This document shows positions 33,959 through 44,300 of a stretch of DNA of 44,510 nucleotides, in pieces. Both the position numbers and the translations under genes were made by a program. Source of the DNA: Clostridiales bacterium (GTDB lineage: Bacteria; Bacillota; Clostridia; Caldicoprobacterales; DTU083); the NCBI GenBank assembly GCA_012838915.1, contig DUOI01000062.1, positions 1 to 44,510 on the forward strand. Reading direction: 5' to 3'. Numbering within the stretch: the first letter of the stretch is position 1; every line of letters starts with the position of its first letter. Under the pieces are notes generated by a model. The model was not told the origin of the DNA. It saw only the letters and a list, made by a program, of their open reading frames with translations, and did no database searches.

Positions 33959-35950
33959 ATGAACAAAGTTGATCTATTAGCAATTAATTCCATACGTATT
34001 TTATCTGCGGAAGCCGTAGAAAAAGCAAAATCCGGTCATCCCGGCATGCCCATGGGTGCTGCGCCGATGGCTTATACTCTGTGGGCAAAATCCATGAAGC
34101 ACAACCCCGCCGACCCCAAATGGGTGGACAGGGACCGCTTCATCCTCTCCGCCGGACATGCGTCTGCGCTGATCTATTCCTTACTTCATCTGTTCGGTTA
34201 TGATTTGAGTATGGATGATTTAAAGAATTTCAGACAATGGAACAGCAAAACCCCGGGTCATCCGGAATATGGCCATACAGAAGGTGTTGAGGTTACCACC
34301 GGCCCTTTGGGACAGGGAATTTCCAGCGCTGTGGGCATGGCTATGGCAGAAGCCCATCTGGCAGCTAAGTTTAACAAGCCGGGTCATGAAATAGTAAATC
34401 ATTATACATATGTTCTTTCCGGTGACGGCTGTCTTATGGAGGGTATTGCCGGTGAAGCAGCCTCCCTGGCGGGAACACTGAAGCTGGGAAAGCTCATTGT
34501 GCTGTATGACTCCAATAGAATTACCATTGAAGGAAGCACTGACCTGGCATTTACCGAAGACGTCGGAAAACGCTTTGAAGCGTATAATTGGCAGGTACTT
34601 AAAGTGGAGGACGGCAATGACATAGATGCCATTCAGGCTGCTATTGAGGAAGCCAAAAAGGAAGCCGACAAGCCTACACTGATTGAAATTCGCACTGAGA
34701 TCGGATACGGTTCTCCTGCCAAGCAGGGCAAAGCGTCTGTCCATGGAGAGCCCCTGGGTGCAGAAAACCTGTTGGAAGCCAAGAAATTCCTGGGCTACAA
34801 TACAGAAGAAGAATTCTATGTGCCCCAGGAAGTTCGGGAACATATGAAGAGTATCATGGAAAAAGGTAAAAAGGCACAGGAAGAATGGAATGCCCTTTGG
34901 GAGTCCTATAAGAAGAACTATCCTGAGCTGGCTGAGGAATGGGAAGCCTGGAACAATCCGGAGCTGCAGGTTGATCTATTGAATGATGAATCCTACTGGA
35001 CCTTTGATGAAAAACCAACAGCCACCCGTTCTTCTTCCGGTGAAGTTTTAAATCGACTTGCTAAGGTAATCCCCAACCTCATCGGAGGTTCTGCAGATCT
35101 GGGTCCTTCCAATAAATCCGTAATGAAGGACAGGGCAGTTTTCTCAGCGGATGACTATTCCGGTTCAAATATACACTTTGGTATCCGTGAGCATGCCATG
35201 GCGGCCATAGCCAACGGCATGAGCGTGCATGGAGGGTTGAAGCCCTATGTAGCCACTTTCCTGGTATTCAGTGACTACATGAAGGGAGCCATGCGCCTGT
35301 CCGCTCTGATGAAGCAGCCGGTACTTTATATCCTGACCCATGACAGCATTGGTGTCGGCGAAGACGGACCTACCCATCAGCCCATTGAACATCTGGCTTC
35401 CCTAAGAAGCATTCCCAACTTTACAGTCATCAGGCCTGCTGATTCCAGGGAAACCGCTGCCGCTTATCTTGCTGCATTGACCAGGTTGGACAGCCCCACT
35501 GCGCTGATTCTGACAAGACAGAATCTGCCATTGCTGGATGGAACAGGCCCGGATGCGCTGAAAGGTGCCTACATCCTGTCCGATTCAGAAAAGGAAACAC
35601 CGGACATCATTCTGATGGCTACCGGTTCCGAGGTTCAATTGGTTGTAGAAGCAAAGAAGATTTTGAAGGAAAAGGGTATAGATGCCAGGGTAGTCAGCAT
35701 GCCCTCCTGGAAAATCTTCGAAGAGCAGTCTGATGAATACAAGGAAAGCGTATTGCCTAAGAGCGTAAAGGCAAGGCTGGGCGTAGAAGCAGCCTCATCC
35801 TTTGGATGGCATAAATATGTCGGTCTGGACGGGGATACCGTTTCCAGAGATGATTTCGGTGCATCCGCTCCTGCCGATATTCTGTTCAAGGAATTCGGCT
35901 TTACAGTAGAGAATGTTGTTGAAAAGGCATTAAAGGTGCTGGGGAAGTAA
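33959..35950 (+). CDS. tkt: Transketolase
   Basis: Thiamine-diphosphate enzyme of the non-oxidative pentose phosphate pathway, moving two-carbon units between sugar phosphates; it also supplies ribose for PRPP, the start of the his pathway next door. N-terminal [13 protein letters not shown], the ThDP/metal loop [13 protein letters not shown] with a later DSN, the pyrimidine-domain [15 protein letters not shown] and [14 protein letters not shown], and a C-terminal [13 protein letters not shown]. 663 aa, full length. AGGAGG precedes the ATG by about 10 bases. It is a monocistronic unit between two terminators. Confidence 0.97.
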   Translation: MNKVDLLAINSIRILSAEAVEKAKSGHPGMPMGAAPMAYTLWAKSMKHNPADPKWVDRDRFILSAGHASALIYSLLHLFGYDLSMDDLKNFRQWNSKTPGHPEYGHTEGVEVTTGPLGQGISSAVGMAMAEAHLAAKFNKPGHEIVNHYTYVLSGDGCLMEGIAGEAASLAGTLKLGKLIVLYDSNRITIEGSTDLAFTEDVGKRFEAYNWQVLKVEDGNDIDAIQAAIEEAKKEADKPTLIEIRTEIGYGSPAKQGKASVHGEPLGAENLLEAKKFLGYNTEEEFYVPQEVREHMKSIMEKGKKAQEEWNALWESYKKNYPELAEEWEAWNNPELQVDLLNDESYWTFDEKPTATRSSSGEVLNRLAKVIPNLIGGSADLGPSNKSVMKDRAVFSADDYSGSNIHFGIREHAMAAIANGMSVHGGLKPYVATFLVFSDYMKGAMRLSALMKQPVLYILTHDSIGVGEDGPTHQPIEHLASLRSIPNFTVIRPADSRETAAAYLAALTRLDSPTALILTRQNLPLLDGTGPDALKGAYILSDSEKETPDIILMATGSEVQLVVEAKKILKEKGIDARVVSMPSWKIFEEQSDEYKESVLPKSVKARLGVEAASSFGWHKYVGLDGDTVSRDDFGASAPADILFKEFGFTVENVVEKALKVLGK

Positions 35951-36022
35951 ATACCTGATGCTTCAAAGTCAATAGTTTAAACAGCGTATTATATGTCAGA
36001 AGATACATGATTCAGTAAAATA

Positions 36023-36073
36023 AGCCCTCGACAGCCGATGGTTGCATCAATTGGCTGTCTAGGGCTGTTTTTT
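36023..36073. terminator. Bidirectional terminator between tkt and hisJ
   Basis: A 14-bp stem with one mismatch (36023-36036 with 36053-36066), with a small inner hairpin GATG/CATC. T-run 36068-36073 serves tkt; on the other strand the flank reads TTATTTTA and may serve hisJ. Confidence 0.8.
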
Positions 36074-36116
36074 AATCTCAGTGATAGGATTTTGGCTTCT
36101 TGGAGTGAGTCAACTT

Positions 36117-36917
36117 CTATATCTTAATGAATTCAGGTTTCATATCCGTAAAGGCAGTAATATATTCAAAGCCGGCATACCTAAGCAATTCCAATGCCCG
36201 CTTGTTTTCATATCCCACATATTTTACAGAATGTGCATCGGAACCGATGGTTACAATTTCACCGCCCAGCTCCCGGAACAGTTTTAATATATCCGGATGT
36301 GGATGGGGCTGTTTGGAATAATGCATGAAGCCGGCCGTATTCAGCTCCAATCCCTTGCCCTTGTCAATCAGCAGTTTAAGTACAGCTTCTACCAGTTCCC
36401 TGCCAATCCACCGATCTTCCGGATCATATGCGTAGGGCGAATATCGCCTGAAGTAATCAAGGTGGCCCAATACACAAAAATCATCATACTGCTCTAATAG
36501 CTGCAGGATGGTTTGATAATAATCAGTATAGCTTTTTATTTTGTCACGGGTATCGAAATAAATTCCAAAATAGGGGTCCTGCCCGTCTACCAGATGTACT
36601 GAAGCAATTATCAGGTCCAAAGGGTAATTGGCGGCCAGGTGGGAAGCCTGATCCAGAGTCCAGTCCTGTAAGCCTATTTCAATTCCGGTCTTTATCTTTA
36701 ACCGATCCTTAAATTTGGCCTTTACTTTTTCCAATTCCTTAATGTATTCATTCATATCCTCTATCTGAAATGCATAAGGATTGTCCGGAGCATCTATATC
36801 CATGTGATCTGTAATGGCAATTTCCCTTAAGCCTGCTTCAATTGCCCGCAGGCAGGCTTCTTCGACAGTCATATCAGCATCAGGGGAGAATGTGGAGTGA
36901 ATATGGTAATCAAACAT
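36117..36917 (-). CDS. hisJ: Histidinol-phosphatase, PHP family
   Basis: Hydrolyses histidinol phosphate to histidinol, the step between HisC and HisD. A PHP-type metallo-hydrolase of 266 aa: DYHIHSTFSPDA at the start, AITDHMDI, GIEIGLQDW, IASVHLVDG, LGHLDYFRRY and the late TIGSDAHSVKYVG, giving the full His/Asp/Glu metal set. On its strand AAAGGTGG lies about 8 bases before the ATG. It is divergent from the his operon across a 310-base region. Its neighbours make the histidinol-phosphatase role (rather than another PHP activity) very likely. Confidence 0.9.
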   Translation of the reverse strand: MFDYHIHSTFSPDADMTVEEACLRAIEAGLREIAITDHMDIDAPDNPYAFQIEDMNEYIKELEKVKAKFKDRLKIKTGIEIGLQDWTLDQASHLAANYPLDLIIASVHLVDGQDPYFGIYFDTRDKIKSYTDYYQTILQLLEQYDDFCVLGHLDYFRRYSPYAYDPEDRWIGRELVEAVLKLLIDKGKGLELNTAGFMHYSKQPHPHPDILKLFRELGGEIVTIGSDAHSVKYVGYENKRALELLRYAGFEYITAFTDMKPEFIKI

Positions 36918-36985
36918 TTAAAAGCCACCTTTTAGTTTTTGGTAAAGCTGCATTTGTTATTGCAGATTCCTGTAATATACAAAAT

Positions 36986-37014
36986 ATTGTATAACCCTTA
37001 TTTGCTGAAGTCAA
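36986..37014 (-). promoter_or_regulatory. Sigma-A promoter of hisJ
   Basis: On the minus strand TTGACT (37014-37009), a 17-base spacer and TACAAT (36991-36986). The -10 is covered by a 7-bp-arm inverted repeat (36976-36982 with 36987-36993), which might be an operator. The rest of the 36918-37227 region, outside this site and the his promoter/operator, shows nothing I can identify; no T-box motif is present. Confidence 0.55.
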
Positions 37015-37137
37015 TCAGAGGGATTGCAGCATACAGCAAACCATTTTACTTGATCTAATCCAGCCCGGCTAATAATCTCATTCTATTAATCAGTTTTGGT
37101 TGATATAAGTTTTTCCAATTTATATGTAAAACATCTA

Positions 37138-37166
37138 TTGACAGGAAGATTCAGTAAAGCTATAAT
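37138..37166 (+). promoter_or_regulatory. Consensus sigma-A promoter of the his operon
   Basis: TTGACA (37138-37143), a 17-base spacer and TATAAT (37161-37166): perfect in both boxes and spacing. Transcription should start near 37173. Confidence 0.88.
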
Positions 37167-37198
37167 ATTTACTAATTTAACGTGCTAAACTAGTAAAT
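37167..37198 (+). promoter_or_regulatory. Candidate repressor operator of the his operon
   Basis: A 13-bp inverted repeat with one mismatch (37167-37179 with 37186-37198) around ACGTGC, lying immediately after the -10 and over the expected start point. The right arm contains ACTAGT, the core of TrpR-family operators; a TrpR-like HisR/YerC repressor is a reasonable guess but is not in the window. Confidence 0.6.
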
Positions 37199-37227
37199 TA
37201 ATAAAGCGGCATCAGGTGAGGGGAAAA

Positions 37228-38445
37228 ATGAATGGTTTGATAAATAAATGGATGCAGCAGATTCCGGAAGGAGTGCAGGACTCACTTCCCGATGAGTGTT
37301 ATAACCGAAGAAAAATAGAAGACAGACTGCGCAGAATATTTTATCTGAGCGGATATGATGAGATCGATACCCCTTTGTTTGAATACCTGGACTTGTTTGC
37401 GGGGGAAACAGCCTCTCTGAAGCAGGAGCAAATGTATAAGTTTTTTGAGCCCGGCAGTCGAATTATGGTGTTGAGGCCGGATATAACCATGCCAATTGCG
37501 CGAATTGCTGCTACCAAAATGAAGGCTTACCCTCTGCCGCTGCGCTTATCATATATTGGAAGCGTTTACCGGTATGATTACCAAAGCCGCACCAGGCAGA
37601 GGGAGATTGCCCAGGCCGGCATCGAATTACTGGGTTCGCGAAAGCCGGAAGCAGATGCCGAGGTTATAGCCCTTGCGGTGGAATCACTTCTGGGATTGGG
37701 TCTTTCAGAATTTCAGATGGATATCGGTCAGGTGGAATTCTTCAAGGGGTTGGTAGAGCAAGCCGGGCTGAATGAAGAGCAATCTGAAGGTTTGAGGCGT
37801 TTAATTGATCAAAAAAACAGTCTGGCCCTGGAAATGCAGTTAAAGGAATTAAACATAAGCGCTGAAACAAAAAACAATTTACTTCAGATTCCCGTGTTGT
37901 TTGGAGGCAGGGAAGTAATCCGGTCTGCAATGGTGCTTACCAAAACAGAACGTTGTATTAAAGCCCTGCAAAATATTGATCAGGTTTACAGGCAGCTGGA
38001 GAGGTACGGCTTGTCCAAATATATTGCCATCGATCTGGGTATGGTTCAAAGCCTCAATTATTATACCGGAATGATATTCAGAGGCATGGTCAGGGATATG
38101 GGCTATCCTATCTGCGGCGGGGGCCGATATGATACATTGGTTTCAGAATTTGGTGCAGATCTTCCGGCAACCGGGTTCGCGCTGGAAACCAGGCAGCTGC
38201 TGATTGCACTGGATAGGCAAAAGGGGCTTGAACCCCCTCCGGTTTCCGATGTCCTGTTTGTATACGATTCAGTAAATGATGTTGAAGGGTATGATATGAT
38301 ACAGAGGCTCAGAAAGGGCGGACAGAGGGTAGAGGTTTATCTTTCAGATGAGAACAGCGTGTCTGCAGAAGAGCTGGCCAAAAGTAAGGGCATCCGAAAA
38401 ATAATCCGGCTGCATGCCGGAGAAATACAGGAAATAATTCCATGA
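37228..38445 (+). CDS. hisZ: ATP phosphoribosyltransferase regulatory subunit
   Basis: Catalytically inactive relative of histidyl-tRNA synthetase that activates short-form HisG and carries histidine feedback control. Class II synthetase-like blocks: PEGVQDSLPDE near the start, MYKFFEPGSRIMVLRPDITMPIAR (motif 2 region), YRYD, QAGIELLG and CGGGRYDTL late. 405 aa. ATG 37228 follows GAGGGGAA; GTG 37216 lies inside that site. It is first in the his operon, just before hisG, the usual arrangement for this pair. Confidence 0.93.
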   Translation: MNGLINKWMQQIPEGVQDSLPDECYNRRKIEDRLRRIFYLSGYDEIDTPLFEYLDLFAGETASLKQEQMYKFFEPGSRIMVLRPDITMPIARIAATKMKAYPLPLRLSYIGSVYRYDYQSRTRQREIAQAGIELLGSRKPEADAEVIALAVESLLGLGLSEFQMDIGQVEFFKGLVEQAGLNEEQSEGLRRLIDQKNSLALEMQLKELNISAETKNNLLQIPVLFGGREVIRSAMVLTKTERCIKALQNIDQVYRQLERYGLSKYIAIDLGMVQSLNYYTGMIFRGMVRDMGYPICGGGRYDTLVSEFGADLPATGFALETRQLLIALDRQKGLEPPPVSDVLFVYDSVNDVEGYDMIQRLRKGGQRVEVYLSDENSVSAEELAKSKGIRKIIRLHAGEIQEIIP

Positions 38446-38478
38446 ACTAATGGATTCTATAAGGGAGAGTAGATTGAT

Positions 38479-39129
38479 GTGATAACCATTGCCCTGGCAA
38501 AAGGCCGTCTGGCGGATCAAACTCTGGACTTGCTTGAGCAGCTGGGGATTGACTGCCGGGAGATTAGAGGGGAGTCAAGAAAACTGATTTTTACAACCAA
38601 TGACGGTGCAATCCGTTTTATTCTGGTAAAACCCAGCGATGTTCCCGCCTACGTGGAATATGGAACAGCGGATATTGGCATAGCAGGCAAGGATACCTTG
38701 CTGGAAGAGGGAAGATCCCTTTATGAAATGCTGGATTTGAGGTTTGGCTGCTGCAGGCTGGTTGTTGCGGGGTATGCGGGCAGGAAAATTAACGGTATTA
38801 CCAACTCTCTTACCAGGGTTGCAACCAAGTATCCCAATATTGCCCGAAACTTCTATGCCGGCCGGGGAGAATCAGTGGAGATAATAAAACTGAACGGCTC
38901 GGTGGAGTTAGGCCCATTGACCGGCTTATCCGATGTAATTGTAGATATTGTTGAAAGCGGCAGAACCCTGGAGGAAAACGGTCTGGTGGTCCTGGAGGAG
39001 ATTTGTCCGGTCAGTGCCCGTCTGGTTGTCAATCAGGTGAGTCTGAAAACCAAACATGATGAGATCAGGAAGATAATCGAGGGACTGAGGGAATTGACGG
39101 AGGGAAAAGCAGATGATTCAAGGAATTAA
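38479..39129 (+). CDS. hisG: ATP phosphoribosyltransferase, short form
   Basis: First step of histidine synthesis: joins ATP and [21 protein letters not shown] at the N-terminus, [13 protein letters not shown], and the PRPP loop [15 protein letters not shown]. At 216 aa it lacks the C-terminal regulatory domain of long HisG, so it depends on HisZ. GTG start with AAGGGAGAG about 9 bases upstream; an ATG two bases earlier is out of frame. It overlaps hisD by 17 bases. Confidence 0.96.
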   Translation: MITIALAKGRLADQTLDLLEQLGIDCREIRGESRKLIFTTNDGAIRFILVKPSDVPAYVEYGTADIGIAGKDTLLEEGRSLYEMLDLRFGCCRLVVAGYAGRKINGITNSLTRVATKYPNIARNFYAGRGESVEIIKLNGSVELGPLTGLSDVIVDIVESGRTLEENGLVVLEEICPVSARLVVNQVSLKTKHDEIRKIIEGLRELTEGKADDSRN

Positions 39130-40432
39130 TGGCAGAGGAAAATCAACCGGCTGGATTCTGAACAGACTGAATCGTCCTTCCCATCTGGAGGCTGAAGATG
39201 AACGGGAAACCGTGCTGTCCATTATAAACGGGGTACTTAAGGAAGGGGATGCCGCCCTTTTGAGGTACACAAAAAAATACGATAAGGCTGACCTGGCTGA
39301 TCCTCAGGATATGCGGGTTACTGAAGAGGAAATACAGGAAGCATATGACAGCACTTCTCCGGAACTGGTAAAAATTCTGGAAAGAGCAGCAGAGAGAATC
39401 CGCCGCTTCCATGCCAGGCAAAAGACGGAAACCTGGCTTTGCTTTGATGAAAAGGATATTATTCTGGGCCAAAAGGTAATTCCTATGGAGCGGGTAGGCG
39501 TATATGTTCCGGGAGGAAAAGCGGCTTATCCGTCTTCTGTACTTATGAACGTAATTCCTGCCCGGGTAGCAGGAGTGGATGAAATTATTATGGTATCTCC
39601 TCCCGGGGGAGACGGCAGGATTCACCCCTCCATTCTGGCTGCGGCAAAAGTGGCAGGTGTTGATCATATTTATCGGGCGGGCGGGGCACAGGCCATAGCA
39701 GCACTGGCCTATGGAACTGGAACCATTCCAAAGGTTGATAAAATTGTAGGCCCCGGCAATATTTATGTGGCACTGGCCAAAAAAGAAGTATTCGGACATG
39801 TGGACATTGATATGATAGCAGGCCCCAGCGAAATAGTGGTTGTTGCAGACAAATCAGCCAGGCCTTCATATGTGGCAGCAGACCTGATGTCCCAGGCTGA
39901 ACACGATGAAATGGCTGTCCCTGTTCTGATTACCGATTCAGAGGAAATTTTTGCATCTGTTTTGCAGGAACTAGAGAGACAGACAGCGAAACTACCATCA
40001 AAGGACATAATTCTATCTTCTTTGCAGCATTATGGTGCATGTATACTTGTAGATTCCATAGAGAAAGGGATTGAATTGTCCAATGCCCTGGCACCGGAAC
40101 ATCTTGAGCTGGCTGTAGAAAATCCAATGGAACTGCTGGCACGGGTCAGGCATGCGGGTGCTGTATTTCTTGGGCACTATACACCAGAACCGGTGGGCGA
40201 TTATATGGCCGGCCCCAATCATGTACTTCCTACCGGTGGAACTGCACGCTTTTTTTCTCCCCTGAGCGTGGAGGATTTTGTAAAGAAATCCAGTATCATC
40301 TTCTATGGCAGAGAAGCACTCAGGGGAGTGTATGAAAACGTGGCCGATTTTGCCCGGATGGAAGGGCTGCCGGCCCATGCCAATGCCATGGAAGTGAGGT
40401 TTTATAAAGATGAGGATGGAATACCTTCGTGA
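39113..40432 (+). CDS. hisD: Histidinol dehydrogenase
   Basis: Zinc-dependent enzyme that oxidises histidinol to histidine with two NAD, the last two steps. The main blocks are [78 protein letters not shown] and [14 protein letters not shown], with the metal His and Asp residues in place. 439 aa, full length. It overlaps hisG by 17 bases and hisC by 23, showing tight packing. Confidence 0.97.
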   Translation: MIQGINGRGKSTGWILNRLNRPSHLEAEDERETVLSIINGVLKEGDAALLRYTKKYDKADLADPQDMRVTEEEIQEAYDSTSPELVKILERAAERIRRFHARQKTETWLCFDEKDIILGQKVIPMERVGVYVPGGKAAYPSSVLMNVIPARVAGVDEIIMVSPPGGDGRIHPSILAAAKVAGVDHIYRAGGAQAIAALAYGTGTIPKVDKIVGPGNIYVALAKKEVFGHVDIDMIAGPSEIVVVADKSARPSYVAADLMSQAEHDEMAVPVLITDSEEIFASVLQELERQTAKLPSKDIILSSLQHYGACILVDSIEKGIELSNALAPEHLELAVENPMELLARVRHAGAVFLGHYTPEPVGDYMAGPNHVLPTGGTARFFSPLSVEDFVKKSSIIFYGREALRGVYENVADFARMEGLPAHANAMEVRFYKDEDGIPS

Positions 40433-41486
40433 GGATCTCAGAAGCCTAAAGGCATACCAGGTAGTGCAGGAAACCTGTACCTTGAAGCTGGATGCCAATG
40501 AAAGCCCTTTTCCAGTTCCCCTGGAAATCAGGGCCCAGTTAGCTACGGAATTGCTGAACGGCAGCAACTTTCAGCTTTATCCCGATACCAATGCCGACCC
40601 TCTCAGGGATGCACTGGCAAAGCAGCTTGAACTGGAGCGGGAAAATATTCTTATCGGAAACGGCTCAGACGAGCTGCTCCATATTGTTACCACTGCCTTT
40701 GCAGGGCCTGGAGACAGGGTTCTTTGTCCTTCTCCGGGATTTGGCATGGTGAGCTATTATGCCCGCCTTACAGGGGCAGTACCCGTAGATTACTCATTGA
40801 ATGAAAGGTTCCAGTATTCCCTGCCCCAGATTGAGAAGAGCATTATTGAACATCAGCCCAAAATTCTGCATATATGTACCCCCAACAATCCCACCGGCGG
40901 CACAATGGCAGTTTCCGATATAGCCAGCCTGGCCCGGTGGTATGACGGCGTTGTAGTTGTGGATGAAGCCTATTACGAGTTCCACGGTGAAACCACGGTT
41001 TCAATGATAAACCGGCTTCCCAATGTGGTGGTGCTTCGCACCTTCTCCAAGGCAATGGGTTTAGCCGGACTGCGGGTGGGCTATCTCATATGCAACAAAT
41101 ATTTGGCCAGGGAAATTTACAAGGTCAAGCCTCCTTATAATGTCAACGGCTTTTCTCAAAGAGCAGCTGAACTTATGCTGGAACACAGGGATATTCAGAT
41201 GGAGCGGGTCAGGGAAATTGTTGAAGCCAGGGAATGGTTGTACCAGGCATTGGAAGGCTTAAGAGGCATTGACCCCTATCCTTCACGGGCCAATTTTATA
41301 TTGATCAAGGTTAAGGACGCTGCTGCCTTTTATAAGGGGTTGCTGGAAAAGGGTATCCTGGTGAAACATTTTGCAGATAATCCGGTGCTTAAAAACCACC
41401 TGCGCATCACCATTGGCCGGAAGGATGACAATAAGTATATCCTGCACAGCCTGGCAGAGATACTAACCAATATGGAGGACTGGTAA
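40410..41486 (+). CDS. hisC: Histidinol-phosphate aminotransferase
   Basis: PLP enzyme that converts imidazole-acetol phosphate plus glutamate to histidinol phosphate. Fold-type I motifs: LDANESPFPVP, GNGSDELL, CTPNNPTGG, VVDEAYYEF and the PLP lysine K214 in TFSKAMGLAGLRVGY. 358 aa. The start is ATG 40410 (GAGGT 10 bases upstream) or ATG 40416. The stop shares TAATG with hisB. Confidence 0.95.
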   Translation: MRMEYLREDLRSLKAYQVVQETCTLKLDANESPFPVPLEIRAQLATELLNGSNFQLYPDTNADPLRDALAKQLELERENILIGNGSDELLHIVTTAFAGPGDRVLCPSPGFGMVSYYARLTGAVPVDYSLNERFQYSLPQIEKSIIEHQPKILHICTPNNPTGGTMAVSDIASLARWYDGVVVVDEAYYEFHGETTVSMINRLPNVVVLRTFSKAMGLAGLRVGYLICNKYLAREIYKVKPPYNVNGFSQRAAELMLEHRDIQMERVREIVEAREWLYQALEGLRGIDPYPSRANFILIKVKDAAAFYKGLLEKGILVKHFADNPVLKNHLRITIGRKDDNKYILHSLAEILTNMEDW

Positions 41487-42076
41487 TGGAACGTTTCGGA
41501 AAGGCAGATCGGAGGACTACAGAAACCCAGGCAGCTGTGGAAATAAACCTGGACGGCAAGGGCAGGAACAATTGCAAAACAGGTATCGGTTTCTTTGACC
41601 ACATGCTGACTTTACTGGCAGCTCACGGCAGCTTTGACCTGAATGTAGAGGCGAAGGGCGATCTGGAGGTAGACGGGCATCATACGGTGGAAGATACAGG
41701 CATTGTTTTCGGCAAGGCTTTTCGCCGGGCATTGGGTGATAAAAAGGGTATTAGAAGGTACGGCACATCCTTTGTGCCCATGGATGAATCGCTGGCCATG
41801 GTCAGTCTGGATATCAGCGGCAGACCATATCTTCATATGGAGTTTCCCGGCCCGGCCTCCATGGCAGGGGATTTTGACACCCAGCTGCTGGAAGAGTTCC
41901 TCCGGGCTTTTTCCATCCATGGGGGCATAACCCTTCACGTGCGGGTGTTATATGGCCGAAATACCCATCATATGCTGGAGGCCATGTTTAAGGCAATTGG
42001 AAGAAGCCTGCGGCAGGCAGTGAGCATAGATTCTCAATGGGAAGGCATCCCGTCCACCAAAGGGCTGCTTGATTAG
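41486..42076 (+). CDS. hisB: Imidazoleglycerol-phosphate dehydratase
   Basis: Dehydrates IGP to imidazole-acetol phosphate. Monofunctional (196 aa; no phosphatase domain, that role being filled by hisJ). Metal-binding blocks: GFFDHML, DGHHTVEDTGI and late HHMLEAMFKAIGRSL; RRYGTSFVPMDESL lies between. The 40 bases after it, where hisH is usual, hold no gene. Confidence 0.96.
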   Translation: MERFGKADRRTTETQAAVEINLDGKGRNNCKTGIGFFDHMLTLLAAHGSFDLNVEAKGDLEVDGHHTVEDTGIVFGKAFRRALGDKKGIRRYGTSFVPMDESLAMVSLDISGRPYLHMEFPGPASMAGDFDTQLLEEFLRAFSIHGGITLHVRVLYGRNTHHMLEAMFKAIGRSLRQAVSIDSQWEGIPSTKGLLD

Positions 42077-42116
42077 AAGGTTAATCTGTATGCTTGTGAT
42101 TTGAAAGGTTGAGCAC

Positions 42117-42842
42117 ATGATTATTTTTCCTGCAATTGACATAAAGGGCGGCAGATGTGTGCGGCTTTTGCAAGGCCGTGCGGAGGATGAAACTGTGTAT
42201 GGAAACAATCCGGTGGAGACGGCCCGCATATGGGAGGAGCAAGGGGCAGAATTTCTGCATGTTGTGGACCTGGATGGAGCTTTTGGCGGCGGTTCACCCA
42301 ATGAGGAGATTATAAGAAATATGGCTGAGAGTGTTTCCATCCCCATTCAGCTGGGGGGAGGAATACGCTCCATGGATAGAATTCATCGTTTCTTGGATGA
42401 ATATGGAATCCGAAGAGTAATTCTAGGTACAGCCGCAGTAGAAAATACCAAGCTGCTGGAACAGGCAGTTAAGCGATACGGAAACCGGATTGCAGCAGGT
42501 ATAGACGCGAGAAAGGGTAAGGCCGCCATAAAGGGCTGGGTGAAAGAAACAGATTTATCCGCTGTGGAGCTTGGACTGAAAATGAAGGAAGTTGGAATAG
42601 ACACCATAATCTACACCGATATTGCAAAGGACGGCATGCTGGAGGGTCCAAATTTGAGGGAGACTCAGGAGATGATAGAACGAACCGGTTTGAACATAAT
42701 CGCCTCAGGCGGCATCACCTCTTTACCGGACTTGCAGCAGATAAGGCAGATAGGTGCGGCCGGTGCAATAATCGGTAAAGCATTATACACCGGAGCAATA
42801 GAATTATCCGGTGCATTAAGAATAGGAAGAGAGGCAGAATGA
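42117..42842 (+). CDS. hisA: ProFAR isomerase
   Basis: TIM-barrel isomerase that converts ProFAR to PRFAR. FPAIDIKGGRCVRLLQG with Asp8 as one catalytic residue, HVVDLDGAFGG, IPIQLGGGIRS and TDIAKDGMLEGPN with the second Asp; ASGGITSLPDL near the end. 241 aa. GAAAGGTTGAG precedes the ATG. The stop shares ATGA with hisF. Confidence 0.96.
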   Translation: MIIFPAIDIKGGRCVRLLQGRAEDETVYGNNPVETARIWEEQGAEFLHVVDLDGAFGGGSPNEEIIRNMAESVSIPIQLGGGIRSMDRIHRFLDEYGIRRVILGTAAVENTKLLEQAVKRYGNRIAAGIDARKGKAAIKGWVKETDLSAVELGLKMKEVGIDTIIYTDIAKDGMLEGPNLRETQEMIERTGLNIIASGGITSLPDLQQIRQIGAAGAIIGKALYTGAIELSGALRIGREAE

Positions 42843-43609
42843 GCCGGATAAGAGTGATTCCCTGCCTGGATATTTCAAACGGGCGGGTGGTAAAAGGTGT
42901 AAACTTCAGGAATATAAAGGATGCGGGTGATCCCGTTGAAATTGCTGCTGCATACAGTCAAAGCGGCGCTGACGAACTTGTTCTTCTGGATATTTCAGCC
43001 GGTCGGCAGGGCAGGAAAATGCTGCTTGATCTGGTTGGAAGAATTGCAGAACAGATTAGCGTTCCCTTTACCGTCGGGGGAGGAATAGTAAGCATTAAAG
43101 ATATGGAAGATGTATTCCAGGCCGGAGCGGATAGGATTTCTGTCAATTCAGCGGCCCTGAGGAGACCGGAGATAATCTCAGAAGCAGCAGAGCGATTTGG
43201 AAGCAAAAGCATAATGGTGGCAATTGACGCCAGGCGCGGAATAGACGGCGGTTATGAAGTATATTCAGACGGAGGCTATACAAGAGCCAGCCGTGATGCT
43301 TTGGAATGGGCAAGGGAAGCGGAACTGCTGGGAGCCGGTGAAATTCTGCTTACCAGTATGGATACCGACGGAACCAGGGACGGCTACGATATTCATCTTA
43401 CCAAATCAGTGGCACGGACTGTTCGGATTCCTGTCATAGCCTCGGGCGGCGCAGGCAGTCCGGAACATTTTTACAGAGCAATTGTCGAAGGCGGTGCCAG
43501 CGGAGTTTTAGCTGCCTCATTATTCCATTATGGGGAGCTGGCCATTATGGATGTGAAAAGATATCTGCAGGATAAGGGAGTACCAGTAAATATGGAGATA
43601 AACCGATGA
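42839..43609 (+). CDS. hisF: Imidazole-glycerol-phosphate synthase cyclase subunit
   Basis: TIM-barrel lyase/cyclase that turns PRFAR and ammonia into IGP and [24 protein letters not shown] with Asp11, [16 protein letters not shown] with Asp130, and [13 protein letters not shown] are all present. 256 aa. It normally receives ammonia from HisH through the barrel, yet hisH is not in this operon. ATGA overlaps on both sides, with hisA and hisIE. Confidence 0.96.
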   Translation: MSRIRVIPCLDISNGRVVKGVNFRNIKDAGDPVEIAAAYSQSGADELVLLDISAGRQGRKMLLDLVGRIAEQISVPFTVGGGIVSIKDMEDVFQAGADRISVNSAALRRPEIISEAAERFGSKSIMVAIDARRGIDGGYEVYSDGGYTRASRDALEWAREAELLGAGEILLTSMDTDGTRDGYDIHLTKSVARTVRIPVIASGGAGSPEHFYRAIVEGGASGVLAASLFHYGELAIMDVKRYLQDKGVPVNMEINR

Positions 43610-44265
43610 TGGGTCTATTGAAGCAATTGAAATTTGATGAGTACGGGTTGATACCAGCCATTGTGCAGGATGCTGAAAGCGGCCAGGTTCTGATGCTCGG
43701 CTATATGAACAGGGAAGCAGTAAAAAAGAGTCTTCAGACAGGAAAAACCCATTTCTGGAGCCGCAGCAGAAAAAAACTCTGGATGAAGGGTGAAAGCTCA
43801 GGACATATTCAATCCATAAAGGAAGCATATTTTGACTGTGATAAGGATGTGCTGCTATTCAAAGTAAAGCAGACAACTGCAGCCTGCCATACCGGGCATT
43901 ATTCCTGTTTTTATAGCAGAATTGATGATGATTATGGTATAATAGAAGATAATGAGCCGGTTTTTCAACCGGACAAGGTATACTCAGATGCTTCAATTCT
44001 GAAAGAGCTGTACGGGGTTGTGGCTGACCGAAAAGCTCATCCCAGGGAAGGCTCCTATACCAATTATCTTTTTGAAAAGGGCTTGGACAAAATCCTGAAA
44101 AAAGTTGGTGAAGAATCGGCAGAGGTAATCATTGCCTCCAAGAATTGTTCCAATGATGAAATTATCTGCGAAACAGCGGATTTAATATATCATCTGATTG
44201 TTCTGCTTGTAGAGCAGGGAGTTACCTTGGATGACATTTACAGCGAATTGAAAAAAAGAAGATAA
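43606..44265 (+). CDS. hisI: Fused PRAMP cyclohydrolase / PRATP pyrophosphatase
   Basis: Bifunctional enzyme (HisIE) for steps 2 and 3 of the pathway. Residues 1 to about 110 are HisI ([29 protein letters not shown], and the Cys/His zinc motif [12 protein letters not shown]). From about residue 125 to the end is HisE ([35 protein letters not shown]). 219 aa. Last gene of the operon; a short GC-poor hairpin (44268-44285) follows but has no T-run. Confidence 0.95.
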   Translation: MMGLLKQLKFDEYGLIPAIVQDAESGQVLMLGYMNREAVKKSLQTGKTHFWSRSRKKLWMKGESSGHIQSIKEAYFDCDKDVLLFKVKQTTAACHTGHYSCFYSRIDDDYGIIEDNEPVFQPDKVYSDASILKELYGVVADRKAHPREGSYTNYLFEKGLDKILKKVGEESAEVIIASKNCSNDEIICETADLIYHLIVLLVEQGVTLDDIYSELKKRR

Positions 44266-44300
44266 GATCAGGACAGCCATCCTGAGAACAACAAAATGGG

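Noticed and set aside
36918-37227. T-box or other riboswitch before the his operon
   Set aside because: No T-box sequence, specifier loop or terminator is visible after the promoter; only about 50 bases separate the start point from hisZ.
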